A stretch of 64,000 bases of DNA from Sphingomonas sp. HF-S4 (GTDB taxonomy: Bacteria; Pseudomonadota; Alphaproteobacteria; Sphingomonadales; Sphingomonadaceae). Shown here piece after piece: positions 48,746-57,547 of this stretch; position 1 is the first letter of the stretch, and each line of letters begins with the position of its first letter. The notes under the pieces were generated by a model that did no database searches, was not told the origin of the DNA, and saw nothing but the letters and a program-made list of their open reading frames with translations. Where the stretch lies: contig NZ_JAWJEJ010000001.1 in the NCBI RefSeq assembly GCF_032911445.1, positions 1,054,001 to 1,118,000 on the forward strand. The letters run 5' to 3'. A program made the translations under genes and the position numbers.

Positions 48746-49453
48746 TTAGGCCGCCCAGTGGATGTCCACTGGCAACTCGACATCGGCCAGGATGCGGCCG
48801 ATCGGATAGTTCGACGACGGCCCCTGCTTGATCGCGTCCTCGATCACCTGCTTCTTGGCGTCGCCGGTGACAGCGATCATCAGCGCGCGTGCCGAGACGA
48901 TCGCGGCGCGGCTCAGCGAGACTCGCGCAACCGGGGCCTCGGGCGGCAGCGGATCGGGCATCACGCCCAGCGCGCGGCGCTCGTTGGGGCCGTTCAAGGC
49001 CTCATCGAAATCGGGGCCGGGGAAGATCGACGCGGCATGTCCGTCACCACCGACGCCGAGCAGGCACAGGTCGAGCGGCCAGTGCAGGTCCTGAAGGATC
49101 GCATCGGCGGCGCGGCCGGCAGCCTTGTAGTCGGCGACGGTGGCGCTGATCAGCGGGATCACCCGCGCGCCCTTCGGGATGAAGATCTTGCCGATTGCTG
49201 TGACGTTCGACAGCGGATCGCCCAGCGGCACCAGCCGGTCGTCGCCCGGGACGATCGTCACGCGCTTCCAGTCGAGCTTGGCCTGGGCCAGCTTCTCGTA
49301 GATCGGCAGCGGGGTCTTGCCCCCGGCAAGCGCCACCACTGCCGCACCACGCGCGTCGATCGCGCTCTCGATGATGAACTGGACGTCGCCGGCGACGGCC
49401 GCGGCCATCTCGTCGGCGTCTTCATAGTCCCACCATTCGATTTCGGTCGTCAT
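48746..49453 (-). CDS. pgl: 6-phosphogluconolactonase
   Basis: 235 aa, DevB/Pgl family. Sugar-phosphate isomerase-like fold with VVALAGGKTPLPIYEKL, VTIVPGDDRLVPLGDPLSN and LCLLGVGGDGHAASIFPG over blocks. It hydrolyses the lactone made by Zwf. 42 bp between its stop and edd; 49 bp after zwf. Confidence 0.95.
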   Translation of the reverse strand: MTTEIEWWDYEDADEMAAAVAGDVQFIIESAIDARGAAVVALAGGKTPLPIYEKLAQAKLDWKRVTIVPGDDRLVPLGDPLSNVTAIGKIFIPKGARVIPLISATVADYKAAGRAADAILQDLHWPLDLCLLGVGGDGHAASIFPGPDFDEALNGPNERRALGVMPDPLPPEAPVARVSLSRAAIVSARALMIAVTGDAKKQVIEDAIKQGPSSNYPIGRILADVELPVDIHWAA

Positions 49454-49502
49454 GTAAGCTCCTGCGTGTTCGGTGGGTTTGTTCGGATATGGGTTCGGGG
49501 GG

Positions 49503-50960
49503 TCACTCGTTCCATGTCACGCCGTCGCGCTCGGTCAGCGCGATCGCGGCGGATGGGCCCCAGCTGCCTGACGCATAGGGTTTTGGTTTGATATCATTGG
49601 CCTGCCAGCCGGCGCGGATCGCGTCGATCCATTCCCATTGCGCTTCGACTTCGTCGCGGCGGACGAACAGCGTCGGGTCGCCTTCAATCAAATCGAGCAG
49701 CAGCCGTTCATAGGCGATGCGGCGGCGCGTGCCGGCGAATTCGTTCTCGAGGCTGAGGTTGAGCGGCACTTCGCGCAGCCGCACGCCTTCGCGGTCGAGC
49801 CCGGGCTGCTTGGCCATCACCAGCAAGCGGACATATTCCTCGGGCTGGAGCCGGATCACCAGCGTGTTGGGCTGGAGCGCGCCGCCGCGATCGGCGAATA
49901 TCGAATGCGGCACCGGCTTGAACCGGATGACGATCTCGCTGCGCCGCTCCGCCAGCCGCTTACCCGTGCGCAGATAGAACGGAACGCCGTGCCAGCGCCA
50001 ATTATCGACATGTGCCTTGATCGCGACGAAGGTCTCGGTGTTCGACGGCTTTTCGAGGTCACTGGCATAGTCGCGGACGATTTCGCCCTTCACCGCGCCG
50101 CCGCCATATTGGCCGGTGACGGTAAGGTGTGGCGTCTCCTGCGGGGTGATCTTCCGAAGCGAGCGGAACACCTTGACCTTCTCGTCGCGGATCGCGGTGC
50201 CGTCGAAACGGGCAGGGGGCTCCATCGCGATCAGCGCGACGAGCTGGAGCATGTGGTTCTGCACCATGTCGCGCAGCGCGCCGGTCTCGTCGTAGAAGCC
50301 CGCGCGGCCCTCGAGGCCCACTGTCTCGGAGACAGTGATCTGGACGCTCTCGATACCCTGCGCATTCCATACCGGCTCGAACAGCGAATTGCCGAAACGC
50401 AGCGCCAGGATGTTCTGCACCGTCTCCTTGCCGAGATAGTGATCGATCCGGAAGGTCCGCTCCTCGGGGAAGGCGCCCGCGACGAGATCGTTGATTTCCC
50501 GGCTGGAGGCGAGATCCTTGCCGAGCGGCTTTTCCAGGCTGATCCGGACATTGTCCCCGGCCAGCCCGGCGCTCTTCAATCCTTCGATCGTCGGGCCGAA
50601 CAGCCAGGGCGCGGTCGAGAGGAAGATCGCCAACCCGCCGGAAATGTCGCCCAATTTGTCCTTTAGCGTCGCGAACCCGTCGATCTGCGACGCATCGAGC
50701 GACTGATAGTACAACCGTTCGAGAAAGCTCCCGACAGCGCTGTCATCCTTGCGGTCGGCGGGCAGGAATTCGTCGAGTGCGTGGCGGGCGAAGTCGCGGT
50801 ACGATTCGTCGTCCTTGTCGGAGCGCGCGGTGCCGGTGATCGTCAGGCCCGCCGGCAGCAGTCCGTCGGCATGGAGCGCATAGAGCGACGGCAGCAGCAT
50901 GCGCTGCGCTAGGTCGCCGGTCGCTCCGAACAGCAGCAATTTCCCCACGGGTTGGTGCAT
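49503..50960 (-). CDS. zwf: Glucose-6-phosphate 1-dehydrogenase
   Basis: 485 aa from the ATG at 50960; extension to 51011 lacks family sequence. NADP-binding LLLFGATGDLAQRMLLPSL, substrate-binding RIDHYLGKE (catalytic His-Lys region), and the C-terminal YERLLLDLIEGDPTLFVRRDEVE over two blocks are diagnostic. It commits glucose-6-phosphate to the Entner-Doudoroff/pentose pathways and opens the operon. Confidence 0.97.
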   Translation of the reverse strand: MHQPVGKLLLFGATGDLAQRMLLPSLYALHADGLLPAGLTITGTARSDKDDESYRDFARHALDEFLPADRKDDSAVGSFLERLYYQSLDASQIDGFATLKDKLGDISGGLAIFLSTAPWLFGPTIEGLKSAGLAGDNVRISLEKPLGKDLASSREINDLVAGAFPEERTFRIDHYLGKETVQNILALRFGNSLFEPVWNAQGIESVQITVSETVGLEGRAGFYDETGALRDMVQNHMLQLVALIAMEPPARFDGTAIRDEKVKVFRSLRKITPQETPHLTVTGQYGGGAVKGEIVRDYASDLEKPSNTETFVAIKAHVDNWRWHGVPFYLRTGKRLAERRSEIVIRFKPVPHSIFADRGGALQPNTLVIRLQPEEYVRLLVMAKQPGLDREGVRLREVPLNLSLENEFAGTRRRIAYERLLLDLIEGDPTLFVRRDEVEAQWEWIDAIRAGWQANDIKPKPYASGSWGPSAAIALTERDGVTWNE

Positions 50961-51030
50961 GTCTTGCCTCTCGTCGACGTGTTTTGTCCGCGAGACACCA
51001 ACGGGCGCCAAAGATCAAGCCGCGGATTGT

Positions 51031-51972
51031 TTAGAGAACCAGCCCCGCGACCGGATCGAGCCCGGCCATGATGTTGAGGTTCTGCACTGCGGCGCCCGCG
51101 GCGCCCTTGCCGAGATTGTCGAGCGTCGCGACGAGCCGCGCCTGGCCGCGCTCGGCATTGCCGAACACGCGGACGCTCAGCCGGTCGGTCCCCGCATCCT
51201 CCTCGATCGACACCGTCGGGACATTGCCCGGCAGCACGCGGATCAGCGGGCTGTCCTTGTACGCGTCGCGCAGCGCATTCTCGATTGCCTCGAGCGAGGG
51301 CCGCCGCGTGAAGGTGTGGAGGGGCAGGGGCACCTCCACCACCATGCCGCGATAGGTGCGCACCACCGCGGGCTGGAAGATCGGCGGATGCTCGATCCGC
51401 GCATGCTTCTGCATCTCGGGCACATGCTTGTGCTCGAGGCCGAGACCATAAGCGCGGAAGGCGGTCGCGGTGAACGTTTCCGAATTCTGGTCCTCGAACT
51501 CGGCGATCATCGACTTGCCGCCGCCCGAATAGCCCGAGACGGCGTTGACCGAGAAGACATGGTCGAGCGGCACCAGGCCCGCCCGCACCAGCGGACGGAT
51601 CAGCGCGAGGAAGCCGGTGGGATAGCAACCGGGGTTGCTCACCCAGCGTGCGTCGGCGATCGTCGCGGTCTGGCTCGGCTCGAGCTCGGCAAAGCCGTAG
51701 ACCCAGTCGGGCGCGACGCGGTGCGCGGTCGAAGCGTCGATCACGCGGACCTTGTCGGCTCGGATCATCGAGATCGCCTCGCGCGCGGCATCGTCGGGGA
51801 GGCAGAGGATGACGAAGTCCGCCGAATTGAGTGCGTCCTCGCGCTTCTTCGCGTCCTTGCGGTCGGCATCGGCGAGAATCAGCTGCTCGATGCCGTCACG
51901 CCCTTCGAGCCGCTCGCGAATCTCGAGCCCGGTGGTGCCCACGGCACCGTCGATGAAGACGCGGATGGTCAT
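51031..51972 (-). CDS. argC: N-acetyl-gamma-glutamyl-phosphate reductase (short type)
   Basis: 313 aa, the shorter ArgC type. Active-site Cys in VSNPGCYPTGFLAL; N-terminal VFIDGAVGTTGLEIRERL for NADP; C-terminal histidine region in VPLPLHTFTRRP. Third step of arginine biosynthesis. Its ATG overlaps the stop of the SH3-domain gene upstream by 4 nt. Confidence 0.95.
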   Translation of the reverse strand: MTIRVFIDGAVGTTGLEIRERLEGRDGIEQLILADADRKDAKKREDALNSADFVILCLPDDAAREAISMIRADKVRVIDASTAHRVAPDWVYGFAELEPSQTATIADARWVSNPGCYPTGFLALIRPLVRAGLVPLDHVFSVNAVSGYSGGGKSMIAEFEDQNSETFTATAFRAYGLGLEHKHVPEMQKHARIEHPPIFQPAVVRTYRGMVVEVPLPLHTFTRRPSLEAIENALRDAYKDSPLIRVLPGNVPTVSIEEDAGTDRLSVRVFGNAERGQARLVATLDNLGKGAAGAAVQNLNIMAGLDPVAGLVL

Positions 51973-52349
51973 TGCGCGTCGGCCAGCGCCGCTGCGGGAA
52001 GATAGCCGACCAGACCCAGGCCGGGGGCGACTCCCCAGGCATGGTCGCCGGCGAACTCGAGCACTTCGAAGATGTCGCCCGCGGCAAGCGCACCAAGGAT
52101 CTCGGTATCGGCGGCGCTGCCGCTGCGCAGGTCGGCCGGCGCGGCAACGGCGCGCGGCATCGGTGCGGCGTAATGCGGGGCGAATACCCGGTCGGCGAGG
52201 CGGACGTCGGCAAGATCGCGGCGCACGGCGTCGACGCGCGAATCGATCGTCGCCGAACGCCCCCTTAGCGCGAAGCGCTTACGCGTTGGCCCTGCGGGCG
52301 ACTGGCTGGCTGAGGTTGTCGCCAGCGAGGAAATGCCCGAACTCTGCAA
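51969..52349 (-). CDS. SH3-domain protein, uncertain non-AUG start
   Basis: About 126 aa from a TTG at 52349, chosen because AAGGGG lies 8 nt upstream. There is no ATG in the frame. Recognisable family sequence starts only near 52280 (RKRFALRG, then DLADVRLADRVFAPHYAAP), the N-terminal SH3-like module familiar from C40-peptidase relatives, followed by a second SH3-like part (IFEVLEFAGDHAWG, GLVGYLPAAAL). Any start early enough to include the conserved part overlaps the MarR gene; a GTG at 52226 would avoid that but cut the domain. No peptidase domain follows. Coupled to argC. Confidence 0.65.
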   Translation of the reverse strand: MQSSGISSLATTSASQSPAGPTRKRFALRGRSATIDSRVDAVRRDLADVRLADRVFAPHYAAPMPRAVAAPADLRSGSAADTEILGALAAGDIFEVLEFAGDHAWGVAPGLGLVGYLPAAALADAQ

Positions 52350-52641
52350 GAAAATCAGCCCCTTCAGCGGTACGCGCAACGAAGATGTTGCGTTTGTCGG
52401 TATCGTCGCGTTGGCGGCGCAGATAGCCGAGCGTCCCCAGGCGATTCAAGGCGCGCGTGACTACCGGCTTCGAGACATTGAGTGCCCGCGCGAGTCCGCG
52501 GACCGTATGCGGCCCCGGATCGAGATACACAAGCATCAGGAGCGCCATCTGCCGATTAGTGAGATCGGGTTCACCCGATCGCACGTAATCGATCAGCGTG
52601 TCCTTCCAGGACGATAGGGACTGGTCCGGCATGGCGTTCAC
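52279..52641 (-). CDS. MarR-family transcriptional regulator
   Basis: 120 aa (ATG at 52632 is an alternative). Winged helix with LTNRQMALLMLVYLDPGPHTVRGLARALNVSKPVVTRALNRL over blocks and the wing LRRQRDDTDKRNIFV, whose DxR is typical of MarR. Upstream of an SH3-domain gene and argC; whether it regulates them is unknown. Its 3' end is overlapped by the SH3 frame. Confidence 0.82.
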   Translation of the reverse strand: MNAMPDQSLSSWKDTLIDYVRSGEPDLTNRQMALLMLVYLDPGPHTVRGLARALNVSKPVVTRALNRLGTLGYLRRQRDDTDKRNIFVARTAEGADFLAEFGHFLAGDNLSQPVARRANA

Positions 52642-52848
52642 GGCTTCTTCTCATCCGTTACGATCCCGGTCCTCTCCGGGAGCATTCAGTCAAACGCAGC
52701 TTGCGCGCAGTGGTTTCAGTGCGTTGGCGAAATGTTACTTCTTTATTCAACAATCGCGGAAGCCCGCTGCGCCGGTCCGGGGCACACGCAGGTTGATCCC
52801 CGGCACCGGCTCCCCTATGTCGCCGCTTTCGCAACAGGCCGGGTCTCA

Positions 52849-53238
52849 ATGTTCACCTTTCTGCTCGTCGTCCACGCCATCATCGCGGCACTGCTCGTGA
52901 CCGTGATTCTCATGCAGAAGTCCGAGGGCGGCGGGCTGACCACGGGCGGCAGCCCCTCGGGGCTGATGTCGGCGCGCGGCGCGGCGGACTTCCTGACTCG
53001 TGCAACGGCGATCCTCGCGACGCTGTTCATCCTGATGAGCATCGTGCTCGCCTTCGTTGCGGCGACTCGCCACTCGACGACGATCGACACGTCGCTCCAG
53101 CGCGCACCGGCCGCGCCGATCACGTCGCCTACCGCGGCACCGCCCTTCGCGATCGGCAATGCGACCGCGCCGGCGGCCGTGGGTGAGCCCGCGAACAGCG
53201 CGGCGCCGGCCAACGGCGCGGTTCCGTTCGCGCAATAA
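52849..53238 (+). CDS. secG: Preprotein translocase subunit SecG
   Basis: 129 aa from the ATG at 52849. Two membrane helices (FTFLLVVHAIIAALLVTVILM and TAILATLFILMSIVLAFVA over the usual lengths) with the SecG signature MQKSEGGGL between them. The Ala/Pro-rich tail is longer than in E. coli but common in alphaproteobacteria. It assists SecYE translocation. Upstream of pyrG. Confidence 0.93.
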   Translation: MFTFLLVVHAIIAALLVTVILMQKSEGGGLTTGGSPSGLMSARGAADFLTRATAILATLFILMSIVLAFVAATRHSTTIDTSLQRAPAAPITSPTAAPPFAIGNATAPAAVGEPANSAAPANGAVPFAQ

Positions 53239-53332
53239 CCCCGCCGCTCTCCTGAACGGGGAGCAGACATAAAAAAATAAGTGAGTCGCGCGCTTGTCGG
53301 CGCGCGGCCAATGACGTTAGGCGTTTTCTCCC

Positions 53333-54964
53333 ATGGCGCGGTATATCTTCATCACCGGCGGCGTGGTCTCCTCGCTTGGCAAGGGTCTCATGGCGGCGAG
53401 CCTCGCTGCCTTGCTCCAGGCGCGCGGCTACCGGGTTCGCATCCGTAAGTTCGATCCGTATCTGAACGTCGATCCCGGCACGATGTCGCCGCACCAGCAT
53501 GGTGAGGTATATGTCACCGACGACGGCGCGGAGACCGATCTCGACCTTGGCCATTACGAGCGCTTCACCGGCGTCGCCTCGCGCCAGAGCGACAACATCA
53601 CTTCGGGCCGGATCTACAAGACGATCATCGAGCGCGAGCGCCGCGGCGACTATCTCGGCGCCACCGTCCAGGTGATCCCGCACGTCACCGACGCGATCAA
53701 GGCGTTCGCGCAGGACCAGACCGACGACTTGGATTTCGTGCTCTGCGAGATCGGCGGCACCGTCGGCGATATCGAATCGCTGCCGTTCATTGAGGCGATT
53801 CGCCAGCTCCGCAACGATCTTGGCCGCGGCCAGACCGTGAGCATCCACGTCACCCTTGTACCCTATATTTCGGCGGCCGGCGAGCTGAAGACCAAGCCGA
53901 CCCAGCACAGCGTGCGCGAACTCGCCGCGCTCGGCGTCCAGCCCGACGTGCTGGTCTGCCGCTCGGAGCGCGACCTGCCCGCGGGCGAGCGCGCCAAGAT
54001 CGCGCAGTTCTGCAACGTGCCGACGAGCGCGGTCATCCCAGCGCTCGACGCCAAGAGCATCTACGCCGTGCCGATGCAGTATCACCGCGAGGGCCTAGAC
54101 GTCGAAGTGCTCAGGGCATTCGGCCTCGATCCCGGGGCGCCGCCACCGCTCGATCGGTGGGAAAACATCATGCGCCGCCTCGACAATCCCGAGGGCGAAG
54201 TCACGATCGGCGTGGTCGGCAAATATATGGGCGTGCCCGACGCCTATAAGTCACTCCACGAGGCGCTGGTCCACGGCGGCATCGCCAACCAGGTCAAGGT
54301 CCACATCCGCTGGATCGACGCCGAACTGTTCGAGCGCGACGACGAGGAAGTCGCCGCCAAGCTCGAGCCGATGGATGGCATCCTCGTTCCCGGCGGGTTT
54401 GGCGAGCGCGGCAGCGAGGGTAAGATCGCCGGCGTCCGCTTCGCGCGCGAGCGCGGCGTGCCGTTCTTCGGCATCTGCCTCGGCATGCAGATGGCATGCG
54501 TCGACGCGGCGCGCGACCAGGGGCTCGCCACTGCCTCGACCACCGAATTCGGCCCGACAGAGGAGCCCGTGGTCGGCATGATCACCGAATGGATGACCGC
54601 CGAAGGCCTTCAGAAGCGCGAGGAAGGCGGCGATCTCGGGGGCACGATGCGGCTTGGGGCGTATCAGGCAAAGCTCGGCGGCAATTCGGTGGTCGCCTCG
54701 ATCTACGGCGCGGACGAGATCAGCGAGCGCCATCGCCACCGTTATGAGGTGAACACGCACTACAAGCCGCTGCTCGAGCAGAACGGGTTGGTCTTCTCGG
54801 GCATGTCGCCCGACGGCTCGCTGCCCGAGATCGTCGAGCGGCCCGATCATCCCTGGTTCGTCGGCGTGCAGTTCCATCCGGAATTGAAGTCCAAGCCCTT
54901 CGATCCGCACCCGCTGTTCGCCAGCTTCATTGAGGCGGCGGTGAAGCAGTCGCGCCTCGTCTAG
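53333..54964 (+). CDS. pyrG: CTP synthase
   Basis: 543 aa, normal length. Synthetase domain begins [18 protein letters not shown] with [21 protein letters not shown] over blocks; glutaminase domain has the nucleophile in [12 protein letters not shown] and the His-Glu in [11 protein letters not shown]. It converts UTP to CTP using glutamine. Followed by a palindromic repeat that may act as terminator. Confidence 0.98.
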   Translation: MARYIFITGGVVSSLGKGLMAASLAALLQARGYRVRIRKFDPYLNVDPGTMSPHQHGEVYVTDDGAETDLDLGHYERFTGVASRQSDNITSGRIYKTIIERERRGDYLGATVQVIPHVTDAIKAFAQDQTDDLDFVLCEIGGTVGDIESLPFIEAIRQLRNDLGRGQTVSIHVTLVPYISAAGELKTKPTQHSVRELAALGVQPDVLVCRSERDLPAGERAKIAQFCNVPTSAVIPALDAKSIYAVPMQYHREGLDVEVLRAFGLDPGAPPPLDRWENIMRRLDNPEGEVTIGVVGKYMGVPDAYKSLHEALVHGGIANQVKVHIRWIDAELFERDDEEVAAKLEPMDGILVPGGFGERGSEGKIAGVRFARERGVPFFGICLGMQMACVDAARDQGLATASTTEFGPTEEPVVGMITEWMTAEGLQKREEGGDLGGTMRLGAYQAKLGGNSVVASIYGADEISERHRHRYEVNTHYKPLLEQNGLVFSGMSPDGSLPEIVERPDHPWFVGVQFHPELKSKPFDPHPLFASFIEAAVKQSRLV

Positions 54965-54971
54965 TCCCCAT

Positions 54972-55077
54972 CGTCACCCCGGACTTGTGCCGGGGTCCAC
55001 TGCGCCACCATCAGCAGCAAGAGGTTCAAGTCATTCCGCCAGCTGCCTGGTGGACCCCGGCCAAGGGCGGGGTGACG
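54972..55077. repeat. Interspersed inverted repeat after pyrG
   Basis: Left arm CGTCACCCCGGACTTGTGCC-GGGGTCCAC and right arm GTGGACCCCGGCC-AAGGGCGGGGTGACG are nearly complementary with ~50 nt between. This is a repeat type scattered in many sphingomonad and Caulobacter-like genomes; as RNA it would fold strongly after pyrG. Confidence 0.65.
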
Positions 55078-55091
55078 AAAGGAAAAGCGGG

Positions 55092-55934
55092 ATGCTCAAC
55101 GCCGACACCGCCGGGCCGCTTTGGGATGACGCGCCGACCGACGGTGCCTTCACCCTCGCCGATCCAGACGCTGCACCAGAAGGTGCCGTCGTCACCTCGG
55201 TCGCCCGTCCCATCCTGCTCGGCTACGCGCCCGCGAAGCCCAATGCCCGCGCGATGCTCATCCTGGGCGGTGGTGGCTACACCCAGCTGATGGCCGGCCG
55301 CGAGGGTATCCAGGTGGCGCGCTGGCTCACCAGCCTCGGCTACCATGCCTTCGTTCTGATCCACCGCTTCCCCAATGGCGAGCACGGCGTCGCCGCGCCG
55401 CTCGACGACGCGATGGAGGCGATGCGAGCGATCCGGGCCAGCGGGCGTGCGGAGAGCGGGCTCGGCGTGGTTGGTCTATCCTCGGGCGGGCACCTCGCTG
55501 CTTGCCTGGCCGCCGACTATCCGGCGGAATGGGCTCCACCTGCGTCTCGGCACTCCGATCAGGCGACGCGGCCGGACGTGCTGGTGGTCGGCTATGCCCC
55601 GATCTCGACCAACGCCAAGGGCCGGACGATCGTCGCGGACAAGCCGCCGCTGCCGCCGGTCGAGAAGCAGGCGATGTACGATCGCCTCCAGCCCGACGCC
55701 CAGCTTATGGCCGCGCCGCCGCCCGCCTTCATCGTCTATGCCGGCAACGACGCGGTCGTTCCCGTCGAGAACGCACGACGGCTCCACGCGGCGTTCGAAG
55801 CCGCGGGCGCCAGCGCCGAACTCCACGTCTTCGCCGATGCGCCGCACGGCTTCGCGCTGGACACGCCGGACCTGCCGGTGTCGCTCTGGCCGCGGCTCTG
55901 CGAGGCGTGGCTGCGGCAGACGGGCTTTCTCTGA
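55092..55934 (+). CDS. Alpha/beta hydrolase (BD-FAE/esterase-like)
   Basis: 280 aa from the ATG at 55092. Oxyanion-type LILGGGGYTQLM, nucleophile in VVGLSSGGHLAA (GxSxG), Asp in VYAGNDAVVPVEN and His in FADAPHGFALD complete a serine-hydrolase triad. The family includes carbohydrate esterases and lipases; the ADAPHGF and overall size fit acetyl-xylan-esterase-like proteins. No signal peptide, so probably cytoplasmic. Substrate unknown. Confidence 0.82.
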   Translation: MLNADTAGPLWDDAPTDGAFTLADPDAAPEGAVVTSVARPILLGYAPAKPNARAMLILGGGGYTQLMAGREGIQVARWLTSLGYHAFVLIHRFPNGEHGVAAPLDDAMEAMRAIRASGRAESGLGVVGLSSGGHLAACLAADYPAEWAPPASRHSDQATRPDVLVVGYAPISTNAKGRTIVADKPPLPPVEKQAMYDRLQPDAQLMAAPPPAFIVYAGNDAVVPVENARRLHAAFEAAGASAELHVFADAPHGFALDTPDLPVSLWPRLCEAWLRQTGFL

Positions 55935-55983
55935 AGCCGAAAGGCCTTCACCCGCGCGCGCGCTTCGATTAGCGACGCGCGTC

Positions 55984-56646
55984 ATGCGTATCCTCGTCGC
56001 GTTGCTCGCGTTTCTCCTTCCCTCCGTCAGTGCCGCGCAGGACAAGCCGACCCCCGGCATGGTCCGCGTCCGCATCGAGACCAGTGCGGGCAACATCGTC
56101 CTCGCGCTCGACGCGAAGCGCGCGCCGAAGACCACCGCCAATTTCCTGGCGTATGTCGATGACGGGCGGCTTGACGGCACCGGCTTCTACCGCGCGTCGA
56201 AACGCACCGGGAACCCGAAATTCGGCTTCGTACAGGGCGGGATCGCCAGCGATGCGCGGCGCGTGCTGCCCTCGCCACCGCTCGAGCCGACCAACCAGAC
56301 CGGCATTCGCCACACCGACGGCACCGTCTCGATGGCGCATGGCGCCAATATCGATGGGGCGACGGGCAATTTCTCGATCATGGTGGGCGACAATCCCTCG
56401 CTCGACGCGCGCGGTACGACGCGCAACGGCTATGCCGCGTTCGGCCGGGTCGTCGCGGGGATGGACGTGGTGCGGAAGATCCTCGCCAGCCCGACCGGCG
56501 GGGGCAGGGGGCCGATGCGCGGCCAGATGATCCAACCCGAGCCCGTCCGGATCGTCCGCGCGGTGCGGCTCGATGGCGCGGCGAAGCCCACCGGGAACGT
56601 CAAGCCGTGGCAGATCAGCCCGACGCCGTGGATCAAGCCGAACTGA
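55984..56646 (+). CDS. Exported peptidyl-prolyl cis-trans isomerase (cyclophilin)
   Basis: 220 aa from the ATG at 55984. Signal peptide MRILVALLAFLLPSVSAAQ. Cyclophilin blocks: IVLALDAKRAPKTTANFLAYV, GTGFYRASK, GFVQGGI, NFSIMVGDNPSLD and GYAAFGRVVAGMDVVRKIL. Several active-site positions differ from PpiA, so isomerase activity may be reduced. Periplasmic folding factor by inference. Confidence 0.88.
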   Translation: MRILVALLAFLLPSVSAAQDKPTPGMVRVRIETSAGNIVLALDAKRAPKTTANFLAYVDDGRLDGTGFYRASKRTGNPKFGFVQGGIASDARRVLPSPPLEPTNQTGIRHTDGTVSMAHGANIDGATGNFSIMVGDNPSLDARGTTRNGYAAFGRVVAGMDVVRKILASPTGGGRGPMRGQMIQPEPVRIVRAVRLDGAAKPTGNVKPWQISPTPWIKPN

Positions 56647-56653
56647 TCCGCCC

Positions 56654-56733
56654 CGTTCGTGCTGAGCTTGTCGAAGCACCGTCCTTCTTTCGGCACGAGA
56701 AGAACAGCCCTCCGACAAGCTCAGGGCGAACGG
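56654..56733. repeat. Interspersed inverted repeat between cyclophilin and hsp20
   Basis: CGTTCGTGCTGAGCTTGTCG and, on the other side, CGACAAGCTCAGGGCGAACG pair across a ~35-nt loop. This is another common repeat type of G+C-rich alphaproteobacteria, lying between convergent genes. Confidence 0.65.
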
Positions 56734-56749
56734 AATGGGTTGATAGACC

Positions 56750-56783
56750 AAAACAAAAGGCGCCCGGGCAATGCCCGAGCGCC
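56750..56783 (-). terminator. Terminator of hsp20
   Basis: GGCGCCCGGGC-AAT-GCCCGAGCGCC is a strong hairpin whose minus-strand 3' side runs into TTTTGTTTT. It lies 50 bp past the hsp20 stop. Confidence 0.75.
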
Positions 56784-56832
56784 CCTGCTGCGGCGCCCAA
56801 AGGGAGGAAAGCGCCGCTAGCCGTGGTGGCGG

Positions 56833-57297
56833 TTACGCCGCGTCGCGATGCTCGATCGGCGTCGGCTGGCTACCGGCGTTGACCGCGATCTTCTTGGGCT
56901 TCATCGCCTCAGGCACTTCTCGGACCAGCTCGATCACCAGCAGGCCGTCGGCCAGATCTGCGCTCTCCACCCGCACGAAATCGGCGAGCTCGAAGCGGCG
57001 CTCGAAGCTGCGGTTGGCGATGCCAAGGTGCAGGAAAGCTCCCTGATTGTTCTCGTTCTCGCTCGCCTTCTTGCCCTGTACCTGGAGCAGGTTCTGCTGC
57101 GCGGTCACGTCGATCTCGTCGGCCTTGAACCCGGCGACGGCGAGGGTGATGCGATAGCGGTCCTCGGACAGGCGCTCCAAGTTAAACGGCGGGTAGTTCT
57201 CGCTGGTCTGCTGACGCGCATTGGTTTCGAGCAAGTCGAACAGGCGATCGAAGCCGACGGTGGAGCGGCGGAACGGAGTAAAGTCGAACTGACGCAT
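56833..57297 (-). CDS. Small heat-shock protein (Hsp20/IbpA family)
   Basis: 154 aa from the ATG at 57297; AGAGG lies 7 nt upstream. N-terminal RQFDFTPFRRSTVGFDRLFDLL is the IbpA-type start; alpha-crystallin domain YRITLAVAGFKADEIDVTAQQNLLQVQGKK over blocks, and GLLVIELVREVPEAMKPKKI at the end. A C-terminal I-x-V-like motif lies in KKIAVN. ATP-independent holdase for unfolding proteins. A 14-bp inverted repeat would hide its start codon in the mRNA (see 57293-57413). Confidence 0.94.
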   Translation of the reverse strand: MRQFDFTPFRRSTVGFDRLFDLLETNARQQTSENYPPFNLERLSEDRYRITLAVAGFKADEIDVTAQQNLLQVQGKKASENENNQGAFLHLGIANRSFERRFELADFVRVESADLADGLLVIELVREVPEAMKPKKIAVNAGSQPTPIEHRDAA

Positions 57298-57413
57298 TTC
57301 AAAACCTCTGTTGAGCAAGTTGAACGTCTCTTGATCAGCGCCCGGGCAACCGCGGCGCTGCTTTCCCCGACCCATCGGGCATCGGGTTGAGGCGAATGTG
57401 GTTTTGAAATGCG
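57293..57413 (-). promoter_or_regulatory. Candidate 5'-UTR RNA thermometer of hsp20
   Basis: The plus-strand block CGCATTTCAAAACC (57293-57306), which contains the hsp20 start codon, is perfectly complementary to GGTTTTGAAATGCG at 57400-57413. In the mRNA a 14-bp duplex would bury the AUG. An UUGCUC stretch followed by AACAGAGG just upstream of the start resembles the anti-Shine-Dalgarno hairpin of ROSE elements. Function inferred from pairing and context; the transcription start is not known to lie upstream of 57413. Confidence 0.45.
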
Positions 57414-57547
57414 CGGTTTCAAGATGCGCCGGGCCGGGCGCTGCGTGCGACGGAGAAACCCAGCTTCGGCTTTCCAAAGATTCGCTTGCTGGCTAATGTC
57501 TACTGATATGATGGAGATTGGCAGCGACAGAGACCAGGGGGATGTTG

